Shown: piece after piece, positions 9,174 through 18,052 of the stretch
Numbering within the stretch: the stretch's first letter is position 1
Layout: each line of letters starts with the position of its first letter
Assembly: GCF_013282805.1 (NCBI RefSeq)
Contig: NZ_CP054038.1
Location: forward strand, 2,542,001 to 2,606,000
Reading direction: 5' to 3'
DNA length: 64,000 bases
Origin: Microbacterium hominis
GTDB taxonomy: Bacteria > Actinomycetota > Actinomycetes > Actinomycetales > Microbacteriaceae
Made by a program: the position numbers and the translations under genes
Notes under the pieces: generated by a model
The model's input: only the letters and a program-made list of their open reading frames with translations
What the model was told of the DNA's origin: nothing
Database searches by the model: none

Positions 9174-9734
9174 TCAGACCGCGAGGTGCTCGACGAGCAC
9201 CTTCACGCCGATGCCGATGAGCACGAGTCCGCCGACGATCTCGGCGGGCTTCTGGAAGCGGGTGCCCACGCGGTGGCCGAGCACGACGCCGATGTAGGTG
9301 AGGGCTGCGGTGACCACGCCGATCGCGGCGACGGCGGGGAGGATCGCCACGTCGAGGAACGCGAAGGTGAGGCCCACGGCGAGTGCGTCGATGCTCGTGG
9401 CGATCGCCAGCACGAGCAGCTGCCGTGTGCGGATGCGCCCTTCGGCGGGTTCCTCGTCGCCGCCGCGGAACGCCTCCCACAGCATCTGCGCTCCGATCAG
9501 CAGCAGGATGCCGAAGGCGACCCAGTGGTCGACGGGCGAGATGAAAGCGCTGAACTGCGCGCCCAGCATCCATCCGATCAGCGGCATGAGCGCCTGGAAC
9601 AAGCCGAAGGTGACCGCGACGAGCAGGGCGTCCCGGTGGATGCGGCGTCGCACCCGCACGCCCTGCGCGAGCGACACGGCGAAGGCGTCGGCGGAGACGC
9701 CGACGGCCACGACGAGCAGATTGACGATCGACAC
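9174..9734 (-). CDS. mntP: MntP-type manganese efflux pump
   Basis: 186 residues with six membrane helices in two similar halves, the usual length for this family. Each half has the acidic signature: VGVSADAFAVSLAQG in helix 1 and ATSIDALAVGLTF in the second half. The family exports Mn2+ across the inner membrane. The GTG start has GGGAGG eight bases upstream, held in a hairpin. It follows the guanidinium exporter gene on the same strand after a 91-base gap that carries two inverted repeats, so it probably has its own control. No yybP-ykoY Mn riboswitch was recognised. Confidence 0.93.
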   Translation of the reverse strand: MSIVNLLVVAVGVSADAFAVSLAQGVRVRRRIHRDALLVAVTFGLFQALMPLIGWMLGAQFSAFISPVDHWVAFGILLLIGAQMLWEAFRGGDEEPAEGRIRTRQLLVLAIATSIDALAVGLTFAFLDVAILPAVAAIGVVTAALTYIGVVLGHRVGTRFQKPAEIVGGLVLIGIGVKVLVEHLAV

Positions 9735-9737
9735 GGC

Positions 9738-9760
9738 GGGACCTCCCGGCGAGGGAGCCC
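9738..9760 (-). promoter_or_regulatory. Hairpin that covers the mntP ribosome binding site
   Basis: In mRNA sense, CTCCC pairs with the GGGAG of the Shine-Dalgarno around a five-base loop, with a further GGG/CCC outer stem. This would hide the site four bases before the GTG start. Translational control is a possibility; a chance GC-rich fold is the alternative. Confidence 0.4.
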
Positions 9761-9787
9761 TTCCCGCGCGCCGGTCAAGACTGCCTG

Positions 9788-9821
9788 ATTCGGGATCCCG
9801 AATGCGGTTCGGAACCCCGAA
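9788..9821. repeat. Two adjacent inverted repeats between the exporter gene and mntP
   Basis: Bases 9788-9803 form a perfect 16-bp palindrome, ATTCGGGATCCCGAAT. Right beside it, 9808-9821 reads TTCGG-AACC-CCGAA. They lie about 55-90 bases upstream of the mntP start, so a protein operator for mntP (for instance a metal regulator) is possible. A terminator for the upstream gene is the other reading. Confidence 0.45.
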
Positions 9822-9825
9822 AGCG

Positions 9826-10146
9826 CTATTCGTGGCCGACGGCCTTGAGCCCGATCACGCAGCCGACAAGGCCCAGCATGAGCAGGAGCTTCGCGATCGA
9901 GAACGCCTCGTCGCCGGTGATCATGGCGTACGCGACCGTCAGCGACGCGCCGATGCCGACCCACACGGCGTAGGCGGTTCCGGTCGAGATGTCGCGCATC
10001 GCCCAGGCGAGTCCGCCCATGCTGGCGACGAGGGCGACGCCGAAGACGACGCTGGGCCACAGGCGGGTGAAGCCCTCGGTCTTCCCGAGCGCGGTGGCCC
10101 AGACGGCCTCGAGGATCCCGGACGCGATGAGGATGACCCACGACAT
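9826..10146 (-). CDS. sugE: Guanidinium exporter of the SMR family (Gdx/SugE type)
   Basis: 106 residues, four membrane helices, the standard SMR size. The sequence begins MSWVILIASGILEAVWA with the conserved Glu14 of SMR pumps, and has LAWAMRDISTGTAYAVWVGI, which marks the Gdx/SugE subtype rather than the EmrE drug-export subtype. Gdx proteins export guanidinium in exchange for protons as a dual-topology dimer. The assignment is supported by a guanidine-III riboswitch directly upstream. It is a single-gene form, not the paired heterodimeric type. Confidence 0.95.
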   Translation of the reverse strand: MSWVILIASGILEAVWATALGKTEGFTRLWPSVVFGVALVASMGGLAWAMRDISTGTAYAVWVGIGASLTVAYAMITGDEAFSIAKLLLMLGLVGCVIGLKAVGHE

Positions 10147-10159
10147 GGCTGTGCTCCTT

Positions 10160-10202
10160 GGCCAGTCTTGTCGCGCACCGGGTACTGATCCGTCGTCCGG
10201 GG
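10160..10202 (-). promoter_or_regulatory. Guanidine-III (ykkC-III) riboswitch of the exporter gene
   Basis: Read on the minus strand, the leader contains CCGGACGA, then GTACCCGGT, then CGACAAGACTGG, in the order and spacing of the ykkC-III consensus. The first CCGG can pair with the CCGG of ACCCGGT to make the pseudoknot, and CAGT pairs with ACTG in the other stem. The Shine-Dalgarno AAGGAG (10154-10159) follows at once and the ATG is seven bases later, so ligand binding most likely controls translation. Class III switches are known from Actinobacteria upstream of SMR genes. Confidence 0.88.
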
Positions 10203-10284
10203 ATCCGGTCGCGGATCCGCCGGCGAGTCTAGCTACGGCTCCTGGGCAGGGGCTGGGCAGACCTGCGCGCGGCCTGCCCCAGGC

Positions 10285-11166
10285 TCAGACCAGGAACAGC
10301 CCGTCGAGCGCGCCGGGGTTGTGCGCGTGCACCAGCACGAGGAAGACCACCGCGTCGAAGAGCAGATGCACCGTCACCACGTAGGCCAGGGAGCGGGTCT
10401 TCATGAAGATGAACCCCTGCAGGAGGGCGAACGGGATCGTGAGGAGCGGCCCCCATGCCTGGTAGCCGAGCTCCCAGAGGAACGAGACGAACACCACCGC
10501 CTGCAGGATGTTGGCCTGCCAGAAGACGAAGTGGCGCCGCAGCAGCGCGAAGCACGTGCAGATGAAGAAGAGCTCGTCCCAGATGCCGACCGCCCCGACG
10601 CCCACGAACAGCCGCGTGATGAGGTCGGGCGTGTCCACGACCGGCCAGTTGAGGTACACGCCCGAGGTGATGAAGTAGAACGGCAGGATCAGCCAGCCGA
10701 GCACGAGCACCGAGCCGAGCCAGGTCCACTGGAACGTCGTCCACCGATGGCCTCCGCGCCAGGGGAAGCGCACCGCGCCCCGGCCATCCGCGCCGTCGCG
10801 GTACACCCAGCGGGAGATCGCGTACGGCACCGCGACCGCTCCCCCGAGCGCCAGGGCGAAGCGCAGGATCGCGAGGTTGTCGAGCTCGGCCTTGAGCGGG
10901 ATGACGCTGACGATCAGCAGCCCCGCCGCGATGAGGGAGAGATCGCGCACGAGGGAGGGACGGCGAGGGATGCCGGTCTCCGCGCGATCGGCCGGGCGGA
11001 GCATCCACGCCGCGGCCAGGCCCGCCGCCAGAAGCACCCAGCCGACCCAGGGGACGCGCAGCACGAAGAAGGCGGGGGCGGCCAGGCACACCAGGAGCGC
11101 CGGGACGAGGCTCCACGTCCACACGCGGGAGACGACGGGGGCGGCGGCAGCGGGATGTGCGGGCAT
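10285..11166 (-). CDS. CPBP-family (CAAX protease-like) membrane protein
   Basis: About 293 residues with roughly eight membrane helices. The C-terminal half carries the CPBP pattern: DELFFICTCFALLRR in place of the usual EExxxR motif, and HLLFDAVVF for the HxxxD/N motif. The first glutamate is Asp here, so peptidase activity is uncertain. I chose the ATG at 11166 because it comes just after the stop codon of the upstream MFS gene; an in-frame GTG at 11196 would overlap that gene. It is the last gene of the DUF3097-trmB-MFS run. Confidence 0.8.
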   Translation of the reverse strand: MPAHPAAAAPVVSRVWTWSLVPALLVCLAAPAFFVLRVPWVGWVLLAAGLAAAWMLRPADRAETGIPRRPSLVRDLSLIAAGLLIVSVIPLKAELDNLAILRFALALGGAVAVPYAISRWVYRDGADGRGAVRFPWRGGHRWTTFQWTWLGSVLVLGWLILPFYFITSGVYLNWPVVDTPDLITRLFVGVGAVGIWDELFFICTCFALLRRHFVFWQANILQAVVFVSFLWELGYQAWGPLLTIPFALLQGFIFMKTRSLAYVVTVHLLFDAVVFLVLVHAHNPGALDGLFLV

Positions 11167-11167
11167 G

Positions 11168-12556
11168 TCAGTCCAGGGGGTGGGCGATCTCGTCACGGGG
11201 CATGCGGGCGGCCAGGATGGCGACGATCCCGAAGACGAGGGGCAACACGCCGGCGGCGACGAAGATCACCGGCACCGGGACGATCTGCGACAGCGGACCG
11301 GCCAGCGCCATCGACACGGGCATGAGAGCCAGGGAGACGAAGAAGTCCAGGCTCGACACGCGACCGAGCATATGCCGTGGGACGCGCCGCTGCAGGAGGG
11401 TGCCCCAGATCACGTTGCCGTAGCTGAACCCGAAGCCGACGAGGAACAGCGAAACCAGCAGCAGCCAGTACTGGTCGGTGAGGCCCACCACCACGAACGG
11501 GAGCGTGCTCACGCCCCACACGAGATTCATGGTGGTGAGGTAGCGCCGCGGCAGCGGCATCGACGACACGACGATCGACCCGACGACCCCGCCCAGGCCC
11601 AGCACCGCGAGCAGGAACCCGAACAGCCGCGGGTCCTCGCCGATCCGGTCCCGCACGAGGAACGGCAGCAGCACCTCCTGCGGCCCCAGCGAGACGAGCA
11701 CCCACATCGTCGCGTACAGCAGCGTCCACAGCAGCCAGGGTGTGCGCACCGTGAAGACCACGGCCTCGCGGAGGTCGTGGAAGACCCCCGCCACGGGATG
11801 GACAGGACGAGTGGATGCCGCGACCGCGGCATCCACCTCGCCGGCCGGCTCCGGACCGAGGGTGAGGAGCACGACGAACGCGATCGAGTGGGAGAGGGCG
11901 ATCACCACGGCGGCCTGGCTCGGCAGGAGCGCCGCGACGAGCATCCCCGCCGCCGCGGGCCCCGCCGCCTGCTGCAGCGCCGGCCTGATCGCGCCCTCCA
12001 GGCCGTTCGCCGCCAGGAGCTGCTCGGGAGGGAGGATGCGAGGCAGGAATGCGCTGTACGCGGGGAAGAAGAACCCCATGCCGGCGCCCAGCACGAGCGC
12101 GACGATCGTGAGGTGCGCGATCGTGACCTCGCCGATGGCACCCGCCACCACGATCGAGCCGACCGCGAGGGCGTTGACCAGTTCGACGCTGCGCACGATC
12201 AGCCGCCGCGAGACGCGATCGGCGACGATGCCGCCCGGGATCGCGCACGCGAGCAGACCCACGGCGTTGGCGGCGGCCACGAGCGACAGCTCGACGGGTC
12301 CGCCGCCGGCCCCGATCACCGCGTACACCATGACCACCGCCCACATGCCGGCGGCGAAGATCGACAGCACCACCGCGGAGAAGAGCTTGCGGAAGTCGCC
12401 GTGGCCGAGGGGGCGCAGCATGCGCCAGCGGTCGCGCGACGACGCCACCGGCGGGGCTCCCGCGGCGGGCACCGGGCCTGCGGCCGGCGCGGGGCCGCCC
12501 GACGGCGGGGCGACCGGATCGGGCCGCTCCGGGTCCGGAGCCGGCGGGCCGCTCAT
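11168..12556 (-). CDS. MFS transporter
   Basis: 462 residues. A Pro/Ala-rich cytoplasmic tail of about 40 residues comes first, then twelve predicted membrane helices. GGIVADRVSRRLIVRS after helix 2 is the MFS motif A loop. Style matches the enterobactin-exporter/MFS_3 group, but the substrate cannot be told. The ATG overlaps the trmB stop by four bases (ATGA), so the two are translationally coupled. Confidence 0.88.
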   Translation of the reverse strand: MSGPPAPDPERPDPVAPPSGGPAPAAGPVPAAGAPPVASSRDRWRMLRPLGHGDFRKLFSAVVLSIFAAGMWAVVMVYAVIGAGGGPVELSLVAAANAVGLLACAIPGGIVADRVSRRLIVRSVELVNALAVGSIVVAGAIGEVTIAHLTIVALVLGAGMGFFFPAYSAFLPRILPPEQLLAANGLEGAIRPALQQAAGPAAAGMLVAALLPSQAAVVIALSHSIAFVVLLTLGPEPAGEVDAAVAASTRPVHPVAGVFHDLREAVVFTVRTPWLLWTLLYATMWVLVSLGPQEVLLPFLVRDRIGEDPRLFGFLLAVLGLGGVVGSIVVSSMPLPRRYLTTMNLVWGVSTLPFVVVGLTDQYWLLLVSLFLVGFGFSYGNVIWGTLLQRRVPRHMLGRVSSLDFFVSLALMPVSMALAGPLSQIVPVPVIFVAAGVLPLVFGIVAILAARMPRDEIAHPLD

Positions 12557-13290
12557 GGCCGGGGCGCGCGGCGGTAGGTCAGGTCGCGGATCTCGCGTCC
12601 CTTCGCCGCCCCCTTGCGCTCGAACGCGGTGACCACGCGCCCCTCGAACCGCTCGGCCCACTCTCCCGGGAACGCGCGCTCGAACTGCGGGGCGTCGTCG
12701 AGCACCTCGCGCATCTGCCGCGCGTAGTCCTCCCAGTCTGTGGCCAGGCGCAGCATCCCGCCGTCCTTCAGCGCGCGCGCCGCCAGCGGCGGGAACTCGG
12801 GGGCGACGAGCCGCCGCTTGTTGTGCTTGGCCTTGTGCCACGGGTCGGGGAAGAACACCCACAGTTCGTCGAGGGATGCCTCGGGCAGCAGGTGCTCGAG
12901 CACCTCGGGTGCGTTCGCCTCGACCAGCCGCAGGTTCGTGACGCCCGCACGCTCGCCGTCGAGCATGGTGCGCGCCAGACCCGCCTTGAACACCTCGATC
13001 GCCAGGAAGTCGGTGTCGGTGCGGGTGGATGCCGCGTGCACGATCGCATGCCCCTGGCCCGAGCCGATCTCGGCGACCAGCGGCGCCGGGCGCCCCCAGG
13101 TCTGCGCCGGGTCGATGTGGGACTCGGGCAGGATGCTGGTGGCTGCGGCATCCCGAGCCACCGCGATCACGAACCGCGGCGCAAGCTCGCTCCACGCGCG
13201 CTCCTGCGCGTCGGACATGCGCCCGGAGCGACGGACGAACGAGACGGGCTTCTCACGGAAGCGACGGGGTTCTTCGGGGGCGTCGTGCAC
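12553..13290 (-). CDS. trmB: tRNA (guanine-N7)-methyltransferase
   Basis: 245 residues. Makes m7G46 in tRNA using S-adenosylmethionine. Visible are the SAM motif VAEIGSGQGHAIV, the conserved FFPDPWHKAKHNKRR stretch that binds tRNA and forms the active site, and LATDWEDYARQM. The GTG start lies six bases after a TAGCCT hexamer (13297-13302) that overlaps the TAG stop of the DUF3097 gene, suggesting its own leaderless transcript besides read-through. Confidence 0.96.
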   Translation of the reverse strand: MHDAPEEPRRFREKPVSFVRRSGRMSDAQERAWSELAPRFVIAVARDAAATSILPESHIDPAQTWGRPAPLVAEIGSGQGHAIVHAASTRTDTDFLAIEVFKAGLARTMLDGERAGVTNLRLVEANAPEVLEHLLPEASLDELWVFFPDPWHKAKHNKRRLVAPEFPPLAARALKDGGMLRLATDWEDYARQMREVLDDAPQFERAFPGEWAERFEGRVVTAFERKGAAKGREIRDLTYRRAPRP

Positions 13291-13299
13291 CCGTCAAGG

Positions 13300-14148
13300 C
13301 TATTGCTGATCCACCGTCACGAAGTCGATGAGCTCCTCCACGCGGCCCAGGAGCGCCGGCTCGAGGTCGCGGTACGAGCTCACGCGCGCCAGGATGCGCT
13401 GCCAGGCCCGGGCGAGGTCGGCCTGATCGCGGGCGGGCCAGCCGAGCGCGCGGCACACGCCCACCTTGTACTCGATGCCGCGGGGCACGTCCGGCCACCG
13501 CGGGATGCCCATCGCCCGCGGGGTCACGCACTGCCAGACATCCACCCACGGATGCCCGACGATGAGCACGTGCGCGCCGTGACGGCCGCGCGCGATCTCC
13601 TGCGCGATGCGCGACTCCTTGGAACCCGGCACGAGGTGGTCCACGAGCACTCCGTAGCGCCGGTCGGCCGAGGGCGGCTCGTCGTCGAGCATCGCGGCGA
13701 GCAGGTCGATGCCCTGGAGGTACTCGACCACCACGCCCTCCGCCCGCAGGTCGTCGCCCCACACCTTCTCGACGAGTTCGGCGTCGTGCCGGCCCTCGAC
13801 GAGGATGCGGCTGGCCCGGGCGACGCGCGCCCGGGCATCGGGAGCGGCGAACGATCCGGACGCCGTGCGGCGGGGAGTGGATGCCGCGGGCGCGGCGGGC
13901 TTCGGGGGCACGAGCACCACGTCGACGCCGTCGACCAGGAAGCCCGGCCCCAGCGGGAAGAGCCGTCGACGGCCGATCCGGTCCTCGAGTTCGACGAAGC
14001 CCGGGGCGACCACGACCACCGCACCGCAGAAGCCGTCGTCGGCGACCTCCACGACCAGATCGGTCTCGGCCTCGACGTGCGCGATCTTCTTGGCGGCGCG
14101 CTCGCGCCAGCCCGCGGCGAGCACATCGGTGCCGTAGCGATCGTCCAT
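13300..14148 (-). CDS. DUF3097 family protein
   Basis: 282 residues. The family is actinobacterial and uncharacterised. Notable parts are a small beta-rich N-terminal region (VEVADDGFCGAVVVVAP), and a C-terminal Toprim-like region: RILVEGRHDAELVEKVW, DDEPPSADRRYGVLVDHLVP, HVLIVGHPWVDVW. The acidic E...D/H pattern is what suggests a Toprim fold, as in nucleases and primases, but this is inference. GGAGGAC lies six bases before the ATG. It precedes trmB with a nine-base gap. Confidence 0.85.
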   Translation of the reverse strand: MDDRYGTDVLAAGWRERAAKKIAHVEAETDLVVEVADDGFCGAVVVVAPGFVELEDRIGRRRLFPLGPGFLVDGVDVVLVPPKPAAPAASTPRRTASGSFAAPDARARVARASRILVEGRHDAELVEKVWGDDLRAEGVVVEYLQGIDLLAAMLDDEPPSADRRYGVLVDHLVPGSKESRIAQEIARGRHGAHVLIVGHPWVDVWQCVTPRAMGIPRWPDVPRGIEYKVGVCRALGWPARDQADLARAWQRILARVSSYRDLEPALLGRVEELIDFVTVDQQ

Positions 14149-14298
14149 GGGTGTCCTCCGGGACGAAGATTTTACCGGGGTCGCGGGTCGGCGGCGTGCA
14201 GGACCCGCCGCCGCCCAGGGTTCCCCTATGCGGTGTCTTCCACCCTGAATAGACTCGCCGGAGGGATGGGGCCCGGGCGGCTCCGAGGGAGGGGAAGC

Positions 14299-16323
14299 AT
14301 GCGCGTGCGCTGGACCGCCGCGACGGCTGCGGCGATCGGGCTCGCCCTCGCCGCCGGAGCCACCGCCGCCGTGGCCACGCCGCCGGTGGACCTCGGCACC
14401 GGGTACGTCGTGGATCAGGCCGATGTGCTGGATGCCGGCGAGGAGGCCGCGGCACAGGCTCGGCTCGAGGAGACGCTCGCCGCCACCGGTGCCGACCTCT
14501 ACGTCGTGTTCGTCGACACGTTCACCGACCCCGCGAACAGCCAGGAGTGGGCGGACGAGGTCGCCGCGCTCAACGGTCTCGGTCCGAGCCAGTACCTCCT
14601 CGCCGTCTCCGTCGACGGCCGCCAGTACTACATCTCGGCCGACACCTCGGGTCCCATGAGCGACGAGGCACTGCTCCAGGTCGAATCCGACATCCGCCCG
14701 TCGCTCAGCGACGGCGACTTCGCGGGCGCGGTGGATGCCGCCGCCGACGGCTTCGAGGCCGAGCTCGGGACCGGAGCCGGCGGCAGCGGCAGCGGCGGCT
14801 TCGCCGCGCTGCTCGTGATCGTCGGGGTGCTCGTGGCGATCGCCGTCATCGTGTGGCTCGTCGCCCGATCGCGGCGCGCGAAGCGTCCCGCCGCGGGCGC
14901 TGTCGCCGGGCCCGGGCAACCCGCCGCACCGCAGGTTCCGACGGCGGAACTGGCGCGTCAGGCCGCCTCCGCGCTCATCGCCGCCGACGACGCGATCAAG
15001 ACGAGCGAGCAGGAGCTCGGTTTCGCCCGCGCTCAGTTCGGCGATGACGCCACCGTGGAGTTCGCCGGCGCGCTCGCGACGGCGCGCGCGAACCTCGACG
15101 AGGCATTCACCCTTCAGCAGCAGCTCGACGACGAGGTCCCTGACACCGAGGCGCAGGTGCGCGAGTGGAACGGCCGGATCATCGAGCTGTGCGCACAGTC
15201 CGACGCCGAGCTCGACGCCAAGGCGGAGGCCTTCGACGAGCTCCGCGAGCTCGAGAAGGACGCGCCCGCGGCCCTCGCCCGCGTCGAGGCCGCCCGCCAG
15301 GCCGCGGGCGCGGGCATCGAGCCCGCCCGAACGACCCTCGCGGCGCTCACGCCGAAGTACGCCGCCGACGCGCTGGCGACCGTCGCCGACAACCCGGATC
15401 AGGCGAACGAGCGCCTGGCCTTCGCCGACGCCCAGCTCGGCGCCGCACGGTCGGCGATCGACGCGGGCGACGGCGGGCAGGCGGCCGTCGGCATCCGCGC
15501 CGCCGAAGAGGCCGTCGCCCAGGCGGGCGTGCTGACCGCCGCCGTCGGCAAGCTGGGAGCCGACCTCGCGGCAGCCGAGCAGGGCGCCGCTGCGCTCCTC
15601 GCGGAGCTCGAGCAGGACGTGGCCGCCGCCGGCGCCCTGCCCGACGCCGACGGTCGCATCGCCGCCGCCGTGACCGCGGTGCGCCAGCAGGTCGACGCAG
15701 CCCGCGCCAACCTCACCGGAGCCACGCGTCCGATCCTGGCTCTGCAGGGGCTCGAGACGGCCAACGAGCAGATCGACGCCGTCATCGCCGGCGCGCGCAG
15801 CGCGCAGGAGCGGGCCGCGCGAGCCCGCCAGGTGCTGGGCCAGGTGATGACCCAGGCCCAGGCCCAGGTGTCCACCGCCGAAGACTTCATCACCACCCGT
15901 CGCGGGGCGGTCGGCGCACAGGCGCGCACGCGACTGGCGGAGGCCGGCGCGGCGCTCGTACGCGCGCAGCAGGTGCAGTCGAGCGACCCCGAGCAGGCGC
16001 TGCAGCACGCCCAGCGCGCCGACCAGCTGGCCGGCCAGGCGATCCAGGCGGCGCAGCGCGACGTCTCGTCGTTCTCGGGCGGCGGGATGTTCGGGGAAGC
16101 CCCCTCGCGCGGCGGCGGGAACGACGGAATGCTGGGAGCGGTGCTCGGCGGGATCGTCATCAACTCGCTCCTCGGGAGCGGAGGTGGCGGCGCCTCGCGC
16201 AGCCGCGGTCGCTCCGCCGGCTTCTCGTCGGGCGGGTTCTCCGGCGGAAGCCGCGGCGGCCGCAGCGCGGGGAGCTTCGGCGGCGGCGGCACCCGGGGCC
16301 GCCGCGGCGGCGGGCGCTTCTGA
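14299..16323 (+). CDS. TPM-domain membrane protein with long coiled-coil tail
   Basis: 674 residues. Signal peptide (1-30), a TPM domain (about 35-155: YVVDQADVLDAGEEAAAQAR, then ADLYVVFVDTF), a membrane helix (about 168-190), then about 430 residues of Ala/Gln/Glu-rich helical coiled coil, ending in a Gly/Ser/Arg-rich tail (last ~45 residues, RGRRGGGRF). The start has GAGGGAGGGG just upstream. A pspA gene follows after 63 bases with its own AAGAAAGGA. TPM proteins next to PspA are common in actinobacteria and suggest a role in membrane stress. Confidence 0.9.
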   Translation: MRVRWTAATAAAIGLALAAGATAAVATPPVDLGTGYVVDQADVLDAGEEAAAQARLEETLAATGADLYVVFVDTFTDPANSQEWADEVAALNGLGPSQYLLAVSVDGRQYYISADTSGPMSDEALLQVESDIRPSLSDGDFAGAVDAAADGFEAELGTGAGGSGSGGFAALLVIVGVLVAIAVIVWLVARSRRAKRPAAGAVAGPGQPAAPQVPTAELARQAASALIAADDAIKTSEQELGFARAQFGDDATVEFAGALATARANLDEAFTLQQQLDDEVPDTEAQVREWNGRIIELCAQSDAELDAKAEAFDELRELEKDAPAALARVEAARQAAGAGIEPARTTLAALTPKYAADALATVADNPDQANERLAFADAQLGAARSAIDAGDGGQAAVGIRAAEEAVAQAGVLTAAVGKLGADLAAAEQGAAALLAELEQDVAAAGALPDADGRIAAAVTAVRQQVDAARANLTGATRPILALQGLETANEQIDAVIAGARSAQERAARARQVLGQVMTQAQAQVSTAEDFITTRRGAVGAQARTRLAEAGAALVRAQQVQSSDPEQALQHAQRADQLAGQAIQAAQRDVSSFSGGGMFGEAPSRGGGNDGMLGAVLGGIVINSLLGSGGGGASRSRGRSAGFSSGGFSGGSRGGRSAGSFGGGGTRGRRGGGRF

Positions 16324-16386
16324 CGGACCCCACCCCGACCACGAACCCTCGATCCATCCACAACCGTCCGGAAGAAAGGAAACCCG

Positions 16387-17127
16387 ATGGCGAAGCAGTC
16401 CATCTTCGGTCGCATCTCCACACTCATCAAGGCGAACGTCAACGCCCTGATCGACCAGGCCGAAGACCCCCAGAAGATGCTCGACCAGCTCGTGCGCGAC
16501 TACACCAACAGCATCGCCGATGCCGAGTCGGCCATCGCCGAGACCATCGGCAATCTGCGGCTGCTCGAGCGCGACCACCAGGAGGACGTGCAGGCGGCGG
16601 CCGAGTGGGGCAGCAAGGCGCTCGCGGCCAGCCGCAAGGCCGACGAGCTGCGCGCGGTGGGCAACACCGCCGACGCCGACAAGTTCGACAACCTCGCCAA
16701 GATCGCGCTCCAGCGACAGATCAGCGAGGAGAACGAGGCGAAGACGATCGCCCCCACCATCGCCGCGCAGACCGAGGTCGTCGAGAAGCTCAAGGACGGC
16801 CTCAACGGCATGAAGCAGAAGCTCGACCAGCTCCGGTCCAAGCGGGCCGAGCTGCTGTCGCGCGCGAAGGTCGCCGAGGCCCAGAACAAGGTGCACGACG
16901 CGGTGAAGTCGATCGACGTGCTCGACCCCACCAGCGAGCTCGGCCGCTTCGAGGACAAGGTGCGCCGGCAGGAGGCCCTGGCCGCCGGAAAGCAGGAGCT
17001 CGCGGCATCCACCCTCGACGCGCAGTTCAACCAGCTCGAGGACATGGGCGAGCTCACCGAGGTCGAGGCGCGACTGGCCGCGCTGAAGACCGGCGGCTCG
17101 CCCGCCACTCCCGCGATCGGGCAGTGA
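16387..17127 (+). CDS. pspA: PspA/IM30 family membrane-stress protein
   Basis: 246 residues, almost wholly alpha-helical. It opens with the amphipathic segment MAKQSIFGRISTLIKANVNA, then LIDQAEDPQKMLDQLVRDY, which is diagnostic of PspA/Vipp1. The family forms ESCRT-III-like scaffolds on the inner face of the membrane. No PspF or PspBC partner is present; the upstream TPM protein is the likely membrane partner here. Confidence 0.95.
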   Translation: MAKQSIFGRISTLIKANVNALIDQAEDPQKMLDQLVRDYTNSIADAESAIAETIGNLRLLERDHQEDVQAAAEWGSKALAASRKADELRAVGNTADADKFDNLAKIALQRQISEENEAKTIAPTIAAQTEVVEKLKDGLNGMKQKLDQLRSKRAELLSRAKVAEAQNKVHDAVKSIDVLDPTSELGRFEDKVRRQEALAAGKQELAASTLDAQFNQLEDMGELTEVEARLAALKTGGSPATPAIGQ

Positions 17128-17230
17128 CGACCGGCGCTCGGACCGCGTTCGCACACCCCCTCCGTGCCGCCGCACCCGCGGTGGCGCGGAGGTGGTGCCG
17201 TTGCCGGCCCTGGTGAGGGAGGATGAGCAG

Positions 17231-18052
17231 ATGACGCGCTTCGTCGTTGTTCCGCAGTGGCAGGGGTCCAGATCGTCCCGTGCGATGCAGCTGCTCGATG
17301 GCGCCGACGCCATCGCCGGAGATCTGCCGCGCTCGTCGTGCACGCGCATCGACGTGCCGCTCGAGGCGGGCGAGTCGGTCGACACGGGCGTGCGCCGCTA
17401 CAGCGCGCTGCGGCGCATCCGCGACCTCGTCGACGCGGAACTCGCCCTCCACCCCGAGCCGTCGCTCGTGATCGGCGGCGACTGCGGGGTGGCGGTGGGG
17501 GCGGTCGCCCGATCGGCCGCGCGGGAACGCGATCTCGCCGTGCTCTGGCTCGACGCCCACGCCGACCTGCATTCTCCGGACTCAAGCCCCTCGGGCGCCT
17601 TCGCGGGGATGGCGCTGCGCGCCGTGCTCGGCCACGGGGCGCCGGGTCTGACACTCGGCGAGGCGGCCGTGCCGCCCGAGCGGGCCGTGCTCGGCGGGGC
17701 CCGCGACATCGACCCCGCCGAGGAGGAGGCGATCGGCGCGCTCGGCCTGCGCATGGTCGCGGCCGCCGCACTCAGCGACCACGACGCGCTGGCCGCCGCC
17801 GTCTCGGCGACGGGGGCCGCCGCCGTGCACATCCACGTCGATCTCGACGTGCTCGATCCCACCGCGATGTCGGGTGTCACCACGTCGGTGCCCTTCGGCG
17901 TCGGCGTCGCCGACCTCGTGGCATCCATCGCCCGCGTGCGCGCGTCCACCCCGCTGGCCGGTGCGAGCCTGAGCGGCTTCGCGCCCTCGTCGCCCGCGGC
18001 CGCCGTCGACGACCTCGGTGCGATCCTGCGCATCGTGGGAGCGCTCGCGTGA
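17231..18052 (+). CDS. Arginase-fold protein with an altered metal site
   Basis: 273 residues. The ureohydrolase motifs are readable: WLDAHADLHSPDSSPSGAF (the DAHxD and SGxxxG signatures) and HIHVDLDVLDPTAM (DxDxxDP). The first motif, normally GGDHS, reads GGDCG here, so the histidine ligand of the first manganese is replaced by cysteine. Arginase or agmatinase activity therefore cannot be assumed. The ATG at 17231 is preceded by GGGAGGATGAG. The stop overlaps the next start (GTGA). Confidence 0.85.
   Translation: MTRFVVVPQWQGSRSSRAMQLLDGADAIAGDLPRSSCTRIDVPLEAGESVDTGVRRYSALRRIRDLVDAELALHPEPSLVIGGDCGVAVGAVARSAARERDLAVLWLDAHADLHSPDSSPSGAFAGMALRAVLGHGAPGLTLGEAAVPPERAVLGGARDIDPAEEEAIGALGLRMVAAAALSDHDALAAAVSATGAAAVHIHVDLDVLDPTAMSGVTTSVPFGVGVADLVASIARVRASTPLAGASLSGFAPSSPAAAVDDLGAILRIVGALA

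Noticed and set aside
9735..9825. yybP-ykoY manganese riboswitch before mntP
   Set aside because: The conserved loop sequences of that class could not be found; only simple inverted repeats are seen.
10877..12577. Plus-strand open frame of about 566 codons opposite the CPBP and MFS genes
   Set aside because: His/Arg/Asp-rich mirror text; the minus strand codes clear membrane proteins here.
14149..17385. Minus-strand extension of the DUF3097 frame to about 1361 codons
   Set aside because: Upstream of 14148 it is antisense to the TPM and PspA genes, has no domain sense, and the ATG at 14148 has an excellent ribosome site.
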